Positions 9,596 through 18,235 of a DNA stretch of 64,000 bases are shown here, in pieces (positions within the stretch are counted from its first letter, which is position 1; the number at the start of each line of letters is the position of its first letter). The notes under the pieces are model-generated. The model was given only the letters and a program-made list of their open reading frames with translations. It did no database searches and was not told the DNA's origin. The stretch lies in NCBI RefSeq assembly GCF_004343585.1, contig NZ_SLYW01000004.1, forward strand, positions 310,001 to 374,000, read 5' to 3'. Source of the stretch: Neorhizobium sp. JUb45 (GTDB taxonomy: Bacteria; Pseudomonadota; Alphaproteobacteria; Rhizobiales; Rhizobiaceae). Position numbers and translations under genes: made by a program.

Positions 9596-10090
9596 ATGAT
9601 CGACGATTACCTGAGTTTGAAGCCCACTTTCGAAATCGTCGCCATGAAGGCCGAAGACTGCCAGGCGGTGTCCGAGCTGCATGGTTTTCGTTTCGCCCGT
9701 CGCTGGAACGATGGCGAAATCCACAGCCTTCTGAGCCAGGAAAACACCTTTGGCTTTGTCGCCTACCAGACCAATGCGTTTTTCCGCAGGCCGCTGGGCG
9801 GTTTCGTTCTCGCCCGTGAAGTGGCGGGTGAAGCCGAGATCCTGACCATCGCCGTTTCGGAAAAAGTCGGCCGAACCGGCCTTGGCTGGCGGCTGATGCA
9901 ATCGGCCATCCGCGAAGCGGCGGAGCGCGGTGGCGAGACGATGTTTCTCGAGGTGGAAGACAGTAATGTCGCCGCAATCGGCCTCTATCGCAGGCTCGGT
10001 TTTACCACGGTCGCGACACGCCCCGCCTACTACGAAACAGCCGATGGCAAGAAGGCGGCGGCGCTTGTCATGCGTCGCGATCTTGGCTAG
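9596..10090 (+). CDS. rimI: RimI-like ribosomal protein S18 alanine N-acetyltransferase
   Basis: A 164-residue GNAT enzyme, likely acetylating the N-terminus of ribosomal protein S18. The acetyl-CoA loop region appears as ILTIAVSEKVGRTGLGWRLMQSAI (V-x3-x-R-x-G-x-G), followed by the conserved FLEVEDSNVAAIGLYRRLGF. The ATG at 9596 starts seven bases after the tsaB stop; the longer open frame upstream overlaps tsaB and is a shadow. The tsaB-rimI pairing supports the name, though GNAT substrates cannot be proved from sequence. Confidence 0.85.
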   Translation: MIDDYLSLKPTFEIVAMKAEDCQAVSELHGFRFARRWNDGEIHSLLSQENTFGFVAYQTNAFFRRPLGGFVLAREVAGEAEILTIAVSEKVGRTGLGWRLMQSAIREAAERGGETMFLEVEDSNVAAIGLYRRLGFTTVATRPAYYETADGKKAAALVMRRDLG

Positions 10091-10130
10091 ACCGAACCTT
10101 TACAACTCGCATGATTCAGGGCCGAACGAC

Positions 10131-10559
10131 GTGACAGATCTTACCAAATCGCTGGAGGAACTGTGTGCCGAGCGGGGCATGCGGATGACCGACCAGCGTC
10201 GCGTCATTGCCCGGACGCTGCAGGAATCGGACGATCATCCCGATGTCGAGGAGCTCTATCGCCGCTCTTCCAAGGTCGATCCGCGCATCTCCATTTCCAC
10301 CGTTTACCGAACCGTCAAACTGTTCGAGGACGAGGGCATTATCGAGCGCCACGATTTTCGCGATGGCCGCTCGCGGTATGAAACCGTGCCGGAAGAACAC
10401 CACGACCACATGATCGATGTGCAGTCGGGCACGGTCATCGAGTTCCATTCGGCAGAGATCGAGGCTTTGCAGGAACGGATCGCCCGCGAGCACGGCTTTC
10501 GCCTTGTTGGCCACAGGCTGGAGCTATACGGCATCCCGCTCGACAAGGATGATCCTTGA
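10131..10559 (+). CDS. fur: Fur-family metalloregulator (rhizobial Fur/Mur type)
   Basis: A 142-residue winged-helix metal-dependent repressor. The start is GTG at 10131; no in-frame ATG lies between rimI and it. The recognition-helix region is SISTVYRTVKLFEDEGII near residue 55, followed by the His-rich metal site EEHHDHMIDV near residue 88. The CxxC pairs that hold structural zinc in E. coli Fur are absent: the position reads DVQSGTVIEF. That absence fits alphaproteobacterial Fur/Mur proteins, which in rhizobia often sense manganese rather than iron. It overlaps the start of the acyltransferase gene by three bases, suggesting coupled translation. Confidence 0.92.
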   Translation: MTDLTKSLEELCAERGMRMTDQRRVIARTLQESDDHPDVEELYRRSSKVDPRISISTVYRTVKLFEDEGIIERHDFRDGRSRYETVPEEHHDHMIDVQSGTVIEFHSAEIEALQERIAREHGFRLVGHRLELYGIPLDKDDP

Positions 10560-11431
10560 TCACCTGGATACGGATCACCGTCATCATCACCGGCCTTGTG
10601 CTGACGACGCTGGTCCTCTTGCCCTTCCAGCTGGTCGGGCTTGCCTTCGATCTTAAAATCCGCCGTTACGTCCCACGCATCTGGCACCGCATCGCCTGTT
10701 ACCTGCTTGGCATCCGCATTCGTGTGCATGGCACGGTCGAGCGTCGCCGGCCGGTCATGCTGGCCGCCAACCACGCTTCGTGGAAGGATATTCTCGTTCT
10801 TGGCGCGGTGGCAGATGTCGCCTATATCGCCAAGATTGAGGTGGCCGAATGGCCAGTTTTCGGCATTCTCGCCAAATTGCAGAAGACGATTTTCGTGGTG
10901 CGCGAACAGAAACGCCGCACCGGTGAACAGGTCAACGAGATCGCTGCCCGGATGACCGGTGGCGAAATCGTCGTACTCTTCCCGGAAGGCACGACGTCGG
11001 ACGGAAACCGTCTGCTCGATGTCAAATCCTCGCTGTTCGGCGCCGCCACCGCTGCCGTGCCGCACACGCCGGAAAAGGTCGTCTACGTCCAGCCGGTCAC
11101 CATCGCCTATACCGGCATCTACGGCATGCCGATGGGCCGTTACCATCGCCCGATCGCCGCCTGGCCGGGCGATATCCAGCTTCTGCCGCATCTGATGGGC
11201 ATTTTCCGTGCCGAAGCGATCGATGTCGATGTCGATTTCGGCGAGGCCATTGCGTTTCGCGAAGGCGATAACCGCAAACATCTGAGTGCAGCCGTGATCG
11301 CTTCCATGAAGCAAATGCTGCAGGATCGGCTTTACGGCGTACGGAAGAAGACGCCGGATGCGGAAATGGCCGAGACCGGTCTCGAGCCCGTCAAGGCGGA
11401 CACGCCGCAACCTCCGACCGACACGCCGTAA
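10556..11431 (+). CDS. olsA: PlsC-family 1-acyl-glycerol-3-phosphate / lyso-ornithine lipid acyltransferase (OlsA candidate)
   Basis: A 291-residue membrane-anchored acyltransferase. Residues 1-30 form a hydrophobic anchor (TVIITGLVLTTLVLLPFQLVGL). The catalytic HX4D motif is NHASWKD near residue 78 and the acceptor-binding motif is FPEGTTSDG near residue 142. Length, and location directly after fur and before miaB, match my memory of rhizobial OlsA, which acylates lyso-ornithine lipid and may also make phosphatidic acid. The TTG start shares three bases with the fur stop. The substrate split between PlsC and OlsA cannot be settled from motifs alone; olsB is not in this window. Confidence 0.75.
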   Translation: MITWIRITVIITGLVLTTLVLLPFQLVGLAFDLKIRRYVPRIWHRIACYLLGIRIRVHGTVERRRPVMLAANHASWKDILVLGAVADVAYIAKIEVAEWPVFGILAKLQKTIFVVREQKRRTGEQVNEIAARMTGGEIVVLFPEGTTSDGNRLLDVKSSLFGAATAAVPHTPEKVVYVQPVTIAYTGIYGMPMGRYHRPIAAWPGDIQLLPHLMGIFRAEAIDVDVDFGEAIAFREGDNRKHLSAAVIASMKQMLQDRLYGVRKKTPDAEMAETGLEPVKADTPQPPTDTP

Positions 11432-11474
11432 CACGGCCCTTCAAATCCGGCCTTTCTTGCGGTAAAGAGCGGCC

Positions 11475-12878
11475 ATGAACCAGATCACCGTCATTTCCCC
11501 GGACACGGCCGAAAAGGCTGACGTCGCCAGCAACACCCGCAAGGTCTTCATCAAGACCTACGGCTGTCAGATGAACGTTTACGACAGCAATCGCATGAGC
11601 GATGCGCTGGCGAGCGAAGGGTATGTTCCGACCGAGGAAATGGGTGAAGCGGATCTGATCCTGCTCAACACCTGTCACATCCGCGAAAAGGCGGCCGACA
11701 AGGTCTATTCCGCACTCGGCCGTCTGCGCGACATGAAGCGCACGCGCGCCGAACATGGTCGCGAACTGATGATCGGTGTTACCGGCTGTGTGGCTCAGGC
11801 CGAGGGCGAGGAAATTCTGCGTCGTGCACCGGCGGTCGACGTGGTTGTCGGTCCGCAGACCTATCACCGCCTGCCGCAGGCTCTGGCGCGTGCCCGTCAG
11901 GGCGAACGGGTGGTCGAAACGGATTATGCGGTCGAAGACAAGTTCGACCACCTGCCGAAGGTCGACAAGGCAAGAGCGCGCGCGCGTGGCGTTACCTCGT
12001 TCCTGACGGTTCAGGAAGGCTGCGACAAGTTCTGCACCTTCTGCGTCGTGCCATACACACGTGGTTCGGAAGTCTCTCGTTCTGTCTCGCAGATCGTCGA
12101 CGAGGCCCTGCGTCTGGTCGATAGCGGCGTGCGCGAAATCACCCTGCTTGGCCAGAACGTCAATGCCTGGCGTGGCGAAAGCCCGAAGGGCGGCGAATGG
12201 GGTCTTGGCGAACTGCTGTATCGTCTGGCGGAAATTCCCGGCCTTGCCCGCCTGCGTTACACGACCAGCCATCCGCGCGATATGGACGACTGTCTTATCG
12301 AGGCGCATCGCGACCTGCGGGTCCTGATGCCCTATCTGCATCTGCCGGTTCAGGCCGGTTCCGACCGCATTCTCAAAGCCATGAACCGCCGTCATACGGG
12401 TGCCGAATACCTGCGTCTGATCGAGCGCATCCGCAGCGCCCGTCCCGATATCGCCATGTCGGGCGATTTCATCGTCGGTTTTCCGGGTGAGACGGATCAG
12501 GATTTCGAGGACACGCTGAAGATCGTCGAGGACGTGAAATACGCTTCGGCCTATTCGTTCAAATATTCCACCCGCCCGGGAACACCCGGCGCAGAACTTG
12601 GTTCTCAGGTGGATGAAGCGGTGAAGACCGAACGGCTGGAACGGCTTCAGGCTCTGCTACTGCGTCAGCAGAAGGAATTTGCCGAAGCTTGCGTCGGAAA
12701 AACCATCGATTTGCTGCTGGAAAAGCCGGGTCGCATGCCGGGACAGTTGATAGGTCGCTCGCCATGGCTTCAATCCGTGAATGTTGATGCAAAAGAATCG
12801 CAAATCGGTGACATTATTCAGGTGCGAATCATCGCAACGGGGCCGAACAGCTTGTTTGCCGAGCGGGCAGGGAGTTAA
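11475..12878 (+). CDS. miaB: tRNA-2-methylthio-N6-dimethylallyladenosine synthase MiaB
   Basis: Radical-SAM methylthiotransferase acting on i6A37 of tRNA. The 467-residue protein has the N-terminal UPF0004 domain with its three cluster cysteines ([22 protein letters not shown]), the radical SAM motif [15 protein letters not shown] near residue 183, and a C-terminal TRAM domain. It carries two [4Fe-4S] clusters, so the upstream nfuA is a plausible supplier. The gene is followed 32 bp later by phoH, then ybeY, corC and lnt, a conserved proteobacterial cluster of RNA and envelope functions. Confidence 0.97.
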   Translation: MNQITVISPDTAEKADVASNTRKVFIKTYGCQMNVYDSNRMSDALASEGYVPTEEMGEADLILLNTCHIREKAADKVYSALGRLRDMKRTRAEHGRELMIGVTGCVAQAEGEEILRRAPAVDVVVGPQTYHRLPQALARARQGERVVETDYAVEDKFDHLPKVDKARARARGVTSFLTVQEGCDKFCTFCVVPYTRGSEVSRSVSQIVDEALRLVDSGVREITLLGQNVNAWRGESPKGGEWGLGELLYRLAEIPGLARLRYTTSHPRDMDDCLIEAHRDLRVLMPYLHLPVQAGSDRILKAMNRRHTGAEYLRLIERIRSARPDIAMSGDFIVGFPGETDQDFEDTLKIVEDVKYASAYSFKYSTRPGTPGAELGSQVDEAVKTERLERLQALLLRQQKEFAEACVGKTIDLLLEKPGRMPGQLIGRSPWLQSVNVDAKESQIGDIIQVRIIATGPNSLFAERAGS

Positions 12879-12910
12879 ATAGGTCACCAACAGAAACGGG
12901 AGCCTGCCTA

Positions 12911-13969
12911 TTGATCGAACGTGAATTGGTTTCTTCATCAGCGCGCCAGCCACGCCCAGCCGCGACCGACGCAAATCACTTCATTCTGACGTTCGAGAAC
13001 AACAGGCTCGCCAGCGAACTGTTTGGGCAGTTCGACCAGAACCTAAAACTTCTGGAACAGCGTCTCAACGTCGATGCGCGGGCGCGCGGCAATTCCGTGA
13101 CCATCTCGGGCGAAGTAACGGCTACCAATCAGGCGCGCCGTGCTCTGGATTTCCTCTATGAGCGCCTGCAAAAGGGCGGTTCCGTGGAAATCTCCGATGT
13201 CGAGGGCGCCATCCGCATGGCGCAGGCCGCGGACGACCAGCTGCAACTGCCGACGCTGGAAAAGAAGGCCCGGCTGTCGATGAGCCAGATTTCAACCAAG
13301 AAGAAAACCATTCAGGCCCGCACACCGACCCAGGACGCTTATATGCGCGCACTGGAGCGCACCGAGCTGGTTTTTGGTGTCGGCCCGGCCGGTACCGGTA
13401 AGACCTATCTCGCCTGCGCTCACGCCGCCCAGCTTCTGGAGCGCGGCGCTGTCGACAAGATCATCCTCACCCGTCCGGCCGTCGAAGCCGGTGAGCGCCT
13501 TGGCTTTCTGCCCGGTGACATGAAGGAAAAGGTCGATCCGTATCTGCGTCCGCTTTACGACGCGCTTTACGACATGATCCCGGCCGATAAGGTCGACCGC
13601 GCCATCACGGCCGGCGTCATCGAAATCGCGCCGCTCGCCTTCATGCGTGGACGCACATTGTCCAATGCCGCGATCATCCTCGACGAGGCACAGAACACCA
13701 CATCGATGCAGATGAAGATGTTCCTGACGCGTCTGGGTGAAAACGGCCGGATGATCATCACTGGCGACCCGAGCCAGGTCGACTTGCCGCGTGGCGTCAA
13801 GTCTGGTCTGGTCGAAGCCCTGCATATCCTCAAGGGTGTCGAAGGCCTCTCCGTCATCCGCTTTCAGGATACGGACGTCGTGCGTCACCCGCTGGTTGGC
13901 CGCATCGTGCGTGCCTATGACGCGCAATATGCCGTCCATGAGGAAAGCGAGGATCTCGACCGCAGATAA
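12911..13969 (+). CDS. phoH: PhoH-like ATPase
   Basis: A 352-residue P-loop ATPase of the PhoH/YbeZ type, proposed to act in RNA metabolism with YbeY. The N-terminal KH-like part covers roughly residues 20-110 (FDQNLKLLEQRLNVDARARGNSV). Walker A is GPAGTGKTYLA near residue 160 and Walker B is AIILDEAQNTT near residue 257. The assigned start is TTG at 12911; no better in-frame ATG precedes the conserved region. The next gene, ybeY, follows within 20 bases. Confidence 0.94.
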   Translation: MIERELVSSSARQPRPAATDANHFILTFENNRLASELFGQFDQNLKLLEQRLNVDARARGNSVTISGEVTATNQARRALDFLYERLQKGGSVEISDVEGAIRMAQAADDQLQLPTLEKKARLSMSQISTKKKTIQARTPTQDAYMRALERTELVFGVGPAGTGKTYLACAHAAQLLERGAVDKIILTRPAVEAGERLGFLPGDMKEKVDPYLRPLYDALYDMIPADKVDRAITAGVIEIAPLAFMRGRTLSNAAIILDEAQNTTSMQMKMFLTRLGENGRMIITGDPSQVDLPRGVKSGLVEALHILKGVEGLSVIRFQDTDVVRHPLVGRIVRAYDAQYAVHEESEDLDRR

Positions 13970-13987
13970 GCGGTCGGGAATTTTTTG

Positions 13988-14497
13988 ATGCCTGAACTCG
14001 ATATACAGATCAGCGTGGAAGAAGGCGGTTGGCCGGACGAGGAAACCCTGTTCGCGCTCAGCGAAAAGGTGCTCAATGCCGCCGCCACCTTCCTTGCGGA
14101 GACAGAAAAACAGCCTTTTCCGCCGCTGCCGGTGGAAATTTCGCTCGTCTTCACGGACGATGAATCCATCCGGCAGATCAATGCCGAATGGCGGCAAAAG
14201 GATAAGCCGACCAATGTCTTGTCCTTCCCGGCCTACCCGCTGGAACCGGGCGGAAAACCCGGCCCCATGCTGGGTGATATCGTGATTGCACACGAAACAG
14301 TGGCACGCGAGGCGGTTGATCTCGACAAGAATTTCGACGATCATCTGACGCATCTGATGGTGCATGGTTTCCTGCATCTCTTCGGTTACGACCACCTCGA
14401 AACGGAGGAGGCGGAAGAGATGGAAGGATTGGAGACTCGCATTTTGGCCACGCTTGGCTTATCTGACCCCTATGCGGGGCAGGACCCGATAGTATAG
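13988..14497 (+). CDS. ybeY: Endoribonuclease YbeY
   Basis: A 169-residue zinc-dependent endoribonuclease used in 16S rRNA 3'-end maturation and ribosome quality control. The diagnostic metal site HGFLHLFGYDH lies near residue 120, and NVLSFP near residue 78. A TTG one codon before the ATG would also be in frame; the ATG is preferred. It sits between phoH and corC, its usual partners. Confidence 0.96.
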   Translation: MPELDIQISVEEGGWPDEETLFALSEKVLNAAATFLAETEKQPFPPLPVEISLVFTDDESIRQINAEWRQKDKPTNVLSFPAYPLEPGGKPGPMLGDIVIAHETVAREAVDLDKNFDDHLTHLMVHGFLHLFGYDHLETEEAEEMEGLETRILATLGLSDPYAGQDPIV

Positions 14498-14506
14498 TCT
14501 GGAACA

Positions 14507-15697
14507 ATGAACGATCATTCGAGCAATGCTGCCGCCCGTGACGGCAATGCGGAATCGTCCTCCTCAGAAGAGGGCGGAAGTCCGTTACGTCACGAAAATA
14601 ACAACCGGACCCAGTCGTCTTTCTGGTCGCGCGCCGTCCGGCTGCTGCGGCCCTCGCAGGGCGAAAGACTGCGTGAGGATCTGGCCGACGCGCTGATGAC
14701 CGATGCGGCCGTCAGCAATGCGTTCTCGCCAGAAGAGCGGGCAATGCTCCACAATATCCTCCGCTTCCGCGAAGTCCGTGTTGAAGACGTGATGATCCCC
14801 CGCGCCGATATCGAAGCCGTCGACATGACGATGACGCTCGGCGACCTTCTGATCCATTTCGAGGAAACCGGCCGTTCGCGCATGCCGGTCTATGCCGACA
14901 CGCTGGATGATCCGCGCGGCATGGTGCATATCCGCGATCTTCTGTCCTATCTGGCCAAGCAGGCTCGCAACAAACGCCGCGGCGCCACTGCGCGCACGGT
15001 TCAGGTGGATATCGCCGCCGAAGGGGCAGTGGCTGAAAAGCCGGCCCGCACCGCCAAGGCCGCCTTCGATCTCGGCCGCGTCGATCTCACCAAGACTGTC
15101 GCCGAAGCCGGTCTGGTCCGTAAAATCCTGTTCGTGCCGCCGTCCATGCTCGCATCCGAGCTTTTGAGCAGCATGCAGGCCGCCCGCACCCAGATGGCGC
15201 TCGTCATCGACGAATACGGCGGCACTGACGGTCTCGTCAGCCACGAAGACATCGTCGAGATGGTGATCGGTGATGTCGAGGACGAGCACGACGACGACGA
15301 AGTGATGTTCTCGCAGGTCAGCGAAGACGTCTTTGTTGCCGATGCCCGTGTCGAGCTGGAGGATATCGCCAAGGCGGTTGGCGCGGATTTCGACGTGCGT
15401 GTGCAGCTCGAAGACGTCGACACGCTTGGCGGCCTGATCTTCTCCGCGCTTGGCCGTATCCCGGTGCGGGGCGAAGTCGTGCAGGCGGTTCCCGGTTTCG
15501 AATTCCAGATTCTGGAGGCCGATCCGCGCCGCATCAAGCGCGTCCGCATTCTGCGCAAGCGCGCCGCCGTCCGTCGCCGTATCAAGACCGATCTTGAATA
15601 TAGCCCGGAAGCGGAAGCCGGCTCCGGCGTGGACGTGACGTCGATCAACGGCATGGCCCCGCCACAGGCTGCCCGTAGCGAGCAGCCGCGCACCTGA
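14507..15697 (+). CDS. corC: CorC/HlyC-type CBS-domain transporter-associated protein
   Basis: A 396-residue cytoplasmic protein with a polar Ser-rich N-terminus (residues 1-40), two CBS motifs (EDVMIPRADIEAVDM near residue 95 and MQMALVIDEYGGTDGLVSHEDIVE near residue 230) and a C-terminal CorC_HlyC domain (LGGLIFSALGRIPVRGEVV). Members are linked to magnesium/cobalt efflux or to hemolysin-like functions. A spacer between the two CBS motifs (residues ~150-205, Lys/Arg/Ala-rich) makes this protein longer than the roughly 290-residue E. coli CorC. It precedes lnt, as in many Gram-negatives. Transcription probably ends at the hairpin at 15720. Confidence 0.92.
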   Translation: MNDHSSNAAARDGNAESSSSEEGGSPLRHENNNRTQSSFWSRAVRLLRPSQGERLREDLADALMTDAAVSNAFSPEERAMLHNILRFREVRVEDVMIPRADIEAVDMTMTLGDLLIHFEETGRSRMPVYADTLDDPRGMVHIRDLLSYLAKQARNKRRGATARTVQVDIAAEGAVAEKPARTAKAAFDLGRVDLTKTVAEAGLVRKILFVPPSMLASELLSSMQAARTQMALVIDEYGGTDGLVSHEDIVEMVIGDVEDEHDDDEVMFSQVSEDVFVADARVELEDIAKAVGADFDVRVQLEDVDTLGGLIFSALGRIPVRGEVVQAVPGFEFQILEADPRRIKRVRILRKRAAVRRRIKTDLEYSPEAEAGSGVDVTSINGMAPPQAARSEQPRT

Positions 15698-15719
15698 ATA
15701 AATCCGGCGTGACAATCTC

Positions 15720-15746
15720 AAACGGCATGCGAGAGCGTGCCGTTTT
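15720..15746 (+). terminator. Rho-independent terminator after corC
   Basis: An 8-bp stem (AAACGGCA/TGCCGTTT) with a ten-base loop ends in four T residues, 23 bp past the corC stop. It separates corC from lnt, which starts 105 bp later. Confidence 0.75.
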
Positions 15747-15850
15747 GCCGTTTGCGCTCTCGCCAAAACTGCACGGACAAGCTGCACGACAAAAGGCGGT
15801 TTTTTTGGAACACTGCCGCGGGGTTTGATTCGGGCGAAATGAGGGTGTGA

Positions 15851-17452
15851 ATGGAGCGGCTTGCAGGCAAGGTCATGCTTCTATGGGGCTGGCAGCGGGC
15901 GCTTCTGGCGATCGCTGCCGGTGCGATCGGTGCTCTGGCGCTGCCACCGGTCGGCTTCTTTGCCGCGCTCTTTGTCTCCTTCACGCTTCTGGTCTGGCTG
16001 ATGGATGGTTCCACTGCCGGTTCCGAAGGTGGTTTCCTCAGGCGGTTCCGCGCCACCTTCATTCTCGGCTGGCTGTTCGGCTTCGGTTATTTCGTGGCTG
16101 GCCTGTGGTGGCTGGGCAATGCGCTTCTGGTCGATTCCGACGAGTTTGCCTGGGCCTTGCCGCTCGCCATTTTTGGCCTGCCCGCCTTCCTTGCCCTCTA
16201 TTATGGTCTTGCGACTGCGATCGCCGGTATTTTATGGTCGGACGGTTTCGGCCGGCTTGCAGCGCTGGCGCTTGGCTTCGGCCTGGGCGAATGGCTGCGC
16301 AGCTTCGTGATGACCGGTTTTCCATGGAACACGATTGCCTATGGCATCATGCCCATTCCGATGATGATGCAGTCTGCCGGCGTTGTCGGCATTTTCGGGC
16401 TTTCCATACTTGCCGTCTTCATCTTTGCCGCACCGGCTCTCATCGGTACGCGCAAGGGTATGGTGACAGGGCTCTCGATCGCTTCCGCGCTTTTTGCCGC
16501 CCATCTTGGTTATGGAGCTTGGCGTCTGCACGGTGCTGATGCGCTCATGGCCGCTCGTCCCCCGCAGGAGATTTCCGTGCGTCTCGTGCAGCCTGTCATC
16601 GATCAGGCGCGCAAGATGGACAACAGCGACCGTATCGCCATTTTCGAGGAGCATCTGGCACTGAGCGCCATGCCGCCCTCCGAGGGTGCCACCAGACCGA
16701 ATGTGATCGTCTGGCCGGAAACGTCATTGCCGTTCATCCTCACCCAGAACCAGGACGCATTGGTGCGCATTTCAGACGTCCTTCAGGATGGTCAGGTTCT
16801 GATTGTCGGCGCCGTTCGAGCCGAGGATGCCGGCCCCGGACGTCCGCCGCGCTACTACAATTCCATCTACGCGATCGATAGCCAGGGCCAGATTATCGGC
16901 GCCAGCGACAAGGTGCATCTTACACCCTTTGGCGAGTACCTGCCCTATGAAGACTTTTTTAACTCTATCGGCATCGGCAATGTCGTCGATATGCCGGGCG
17001 GTTACACGGCCGGTAGCCGGCGCAGTCTCATTACGCTTCCTTCCGGAACCAGCTTCTATCCGCTGATCTGCTACGAGGCGATTTTTCCGGATGAAATCAC
17101 CTCGGATATAGAAAAGGCGAGCGTTATCCTCAACATAACCAATGACGCCTGGTTCGGTATCAGCCCAGGTCCATACCAGCATTTTCAGCAGGCGCGAATA
17201 CGTGCAATCGAGACGGGTCTTCCTTTGATTCGCGATGCCAACAACGGCATATCGGCGGTGGTAGACCCCTTCGGACGTATATCCACAGGTTTAGAACTTG
17301 ATCACAAAGGCGTGATCGATTCTACCGTGGGTGGCGGGGCTGTCTCTCATTGGAACAATTCTAGTCGGGAAGGGCACCTATGGTTGATTGTGGCCGCAAT
17401 GTTTCTGATTGCACTGATTTCCCGTCTGGGTTTTAAATCTCGCGTCAATTGA
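15851..17452 (+). CDS. lnt: Apolipoprotein N-acyltransferase Lnt (ActA homolog)
   Basis: Adds the third acyl chain to lipoproteins in the inner membrane. The 533-residue protein has five or six N-terminal membrane segments (residues ~15-210), a periplasmic nitrilase domain and a C-terminal membrane helix (LWLIVAAMFLIALISRLGF). The nitrilase triad is visible: Glu in VIVWPETSLPF (~residue 281), Lys in ASDKVHLTPFGEYLPYE (~356) and Cys in YPLICYEAIFP (~412). In Sinorhizobium meliloti the homolog is the acid-tolerance gene actA, with phrR next to it; the same pair is seen here. Confidence 0.95.
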   Translation: MERLAGKVMLLWGWQRALLAIAAGAIGALALPPVGFFAALFVSFTLLVWLMDGSTAGSEGGFLRRFRATFILGWLFGFGYFVAGLWWLGNALLVDSDEFAWALPLAIFGLPAFLALYYGLATAIAGILWSDGFGRLAALALGFGLGEWLRSFVMTGFPWNTIAYGIMPIPMMMQSAGVVGIFGLSILAVFIFAAPALIGTRKGMVTGLSIASALFAAHLGYGAWRLHGADALMAARPPQEISVRLVQPVIDQARKMDNSDRIAIFEEHLALSAMPPSEGATRPNVIVWPETSLPFILTQNQDALVRISDVLQDGQVLIVGAVRAEDAGPGRPPRYYNSIYAIDSQGQIIGASDKVHLTPFGEYLPYEDFFNSIGIGNVVDMPGGYTAGSRRSLITLPSGTSFYPLICYEAIFPDEITSDIEKASVILNITNDAWFGISPGPYQHFQQARIRAIETGLPLIRDANNGISAVVDPFGRISTGLELDHKGVIDSTVGGGAVSHWNNSSREGHLWLIVAAMFLIALISRLGFKSRVN

Positions 17453-17543
17453 CCAAAAACCCCCAAAATTGCATAGTGCTGTCAGCCTATCGTGTTGCCA
17501 TATGCTTTCTCGTTTATGTTGCGTGCAGCTAAATTAGCAATGA

Positions 17544-17555
17544 GTGTATTTACAC
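17544..17555. promoter_or_regulatory. Short dyad upstream of phrR
   Basis: GTGTA-TT-TACAC lies 50-60 bp before the phrR start and could be a binding site, perhaps for the encoded repressor itself. The arms are only five bases, so chance occurrence is possible. Confidence 0.3.
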
Positions 17556-17605
17556 ACGGGATACGGGTCATGGGGATTTGATAGCAACTTAACTAGGACT
17601 GTGAG

Positions 17606-18025
17606 ATGATTGAGAATAAGAAGAAGCCGAATCCGATTGACATTCACGTCGGTAGTCGCATTCGTCTTCGTCGTACCATGCTGGGTATGAGCCAGGAAAA
17701 GCTGGGCGAAAGCCTCGGCATTACTTTCCAGCAGATCCAGAAATACGAGAAGGGCACCAACCGCGTTGGCGCCAGTCGTCTTCAGAATATTTCGAGCATA
17801 CTGAACGTACCGGTTTCTTTCTTCTTCGAAGATGCTCCCGGCGATCAGGCAAATGGCCAGTCCGGCATGGCCGAAGCCTCCAGCTCGAACTACGTTGTCG
17901 ACTTCCTGTCTTCTTCGGAAGGCCTGCAACTCAACCGCGCGTTCGTGAAGATTTCCGACCCGAAGGTTCGCCGCCGTCTGGTTGATCTGGTCAAGGCACT
18001 CGCTGCAGAAGCAGATACCGAATAA
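17606..18025 (+). CDS. phrR: Cro/C1-type HTH transcriptional regulator (PhrR/PraR)
   Basis: A 139-residue repressor with an N-terminal HTH_XRE domain (residues 14-70: VGSRIRLRRTMLGMSQEKLGESLGI..., split here at 20 residues, then FQQIQKYEKGTNRV). The C-terminal half is rich in helix formers and probably dimerises. It lies directly after lnt, matching the actA-phrR pair of S. meliloti, where phrR was described as pH/stress-regulated; in R. leguminosarum the orthologue PraR affects quorum sensing and attachment. An own promoter in the 153-bp gap after lnt and a strong terminator at 18053 make it monocistronic. Confidence 0.88.
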   Translation: MIENKKKPNPIDIHVGSRIRLRRTMLGMSQEKLGESLGITFQQIQKYEKGTNRVGASRLQNISSILNVPVSFFFEDAPGDQANGQSGMAEASSSNYVVDFLSSSEGLQLNRAFVKISDPKVRRRLVDLVKALAAEADTE

Positions 18026-18052
18026 CGCTTTCCTCCCAAGACTGCTTATTCG

Positions 18053-18079
18053 AAAGCGGCCTCACGGCCGCTTTTTTTT
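18053..18079 (+). terminator. Rho-independent terminator after phrR
   Basis: A perfect 9-bp stem (AAAGCGGCC/GGCCGCTTT) with a four-base loop runs into a tract of eight or more T, 28 bp after the phrR stop. It insulates metK from phrR. Confidence 0.92.
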
Positions 18080-18145
18080 ATGTTTTTTCGCCGCCTTGGG
18101 CGCGATCTGGTGTCGCATGCATGCCGTATCAAAGCGAAATCACCG

Positions 18146-18163
18146 CATAAAGATATATTTATG
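18146..18163. promoter_or_regulatory. Near-perfect 18-bp palindrome before metK, candidate operator
   Basis: CATAAAGATATATTTATG is symmetric except for one base pair. It lies 73 bp upstream of the metK ATG, in the only promoter-sized space after the phrR terminator. Its shape fits an ArsR-family dimer site; my recollection is that SahR-type regulators of the methionine cycle use such ATAAAGATAT-like dyads in alphaproteobacteria, but I cannot verify this. Confidence 0.6.
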
Positions 18164-18235
18164 TCGTTGTGTTATTGTTTTCCGGAGGCGAAGACATTAC
18201 ACATTCGCCGAGTTGTTCTTGAGGGGAATCCCAAC

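Noticed and set aside
18080..18235. Upstream in-frame extension of metK, and possible SAM-II riboswitch
   Set aside because: The extension crosses the terminator tail and palindrome; no SAM-II pseudoknot pattern could be recognised, and a protein operator is the better reading.
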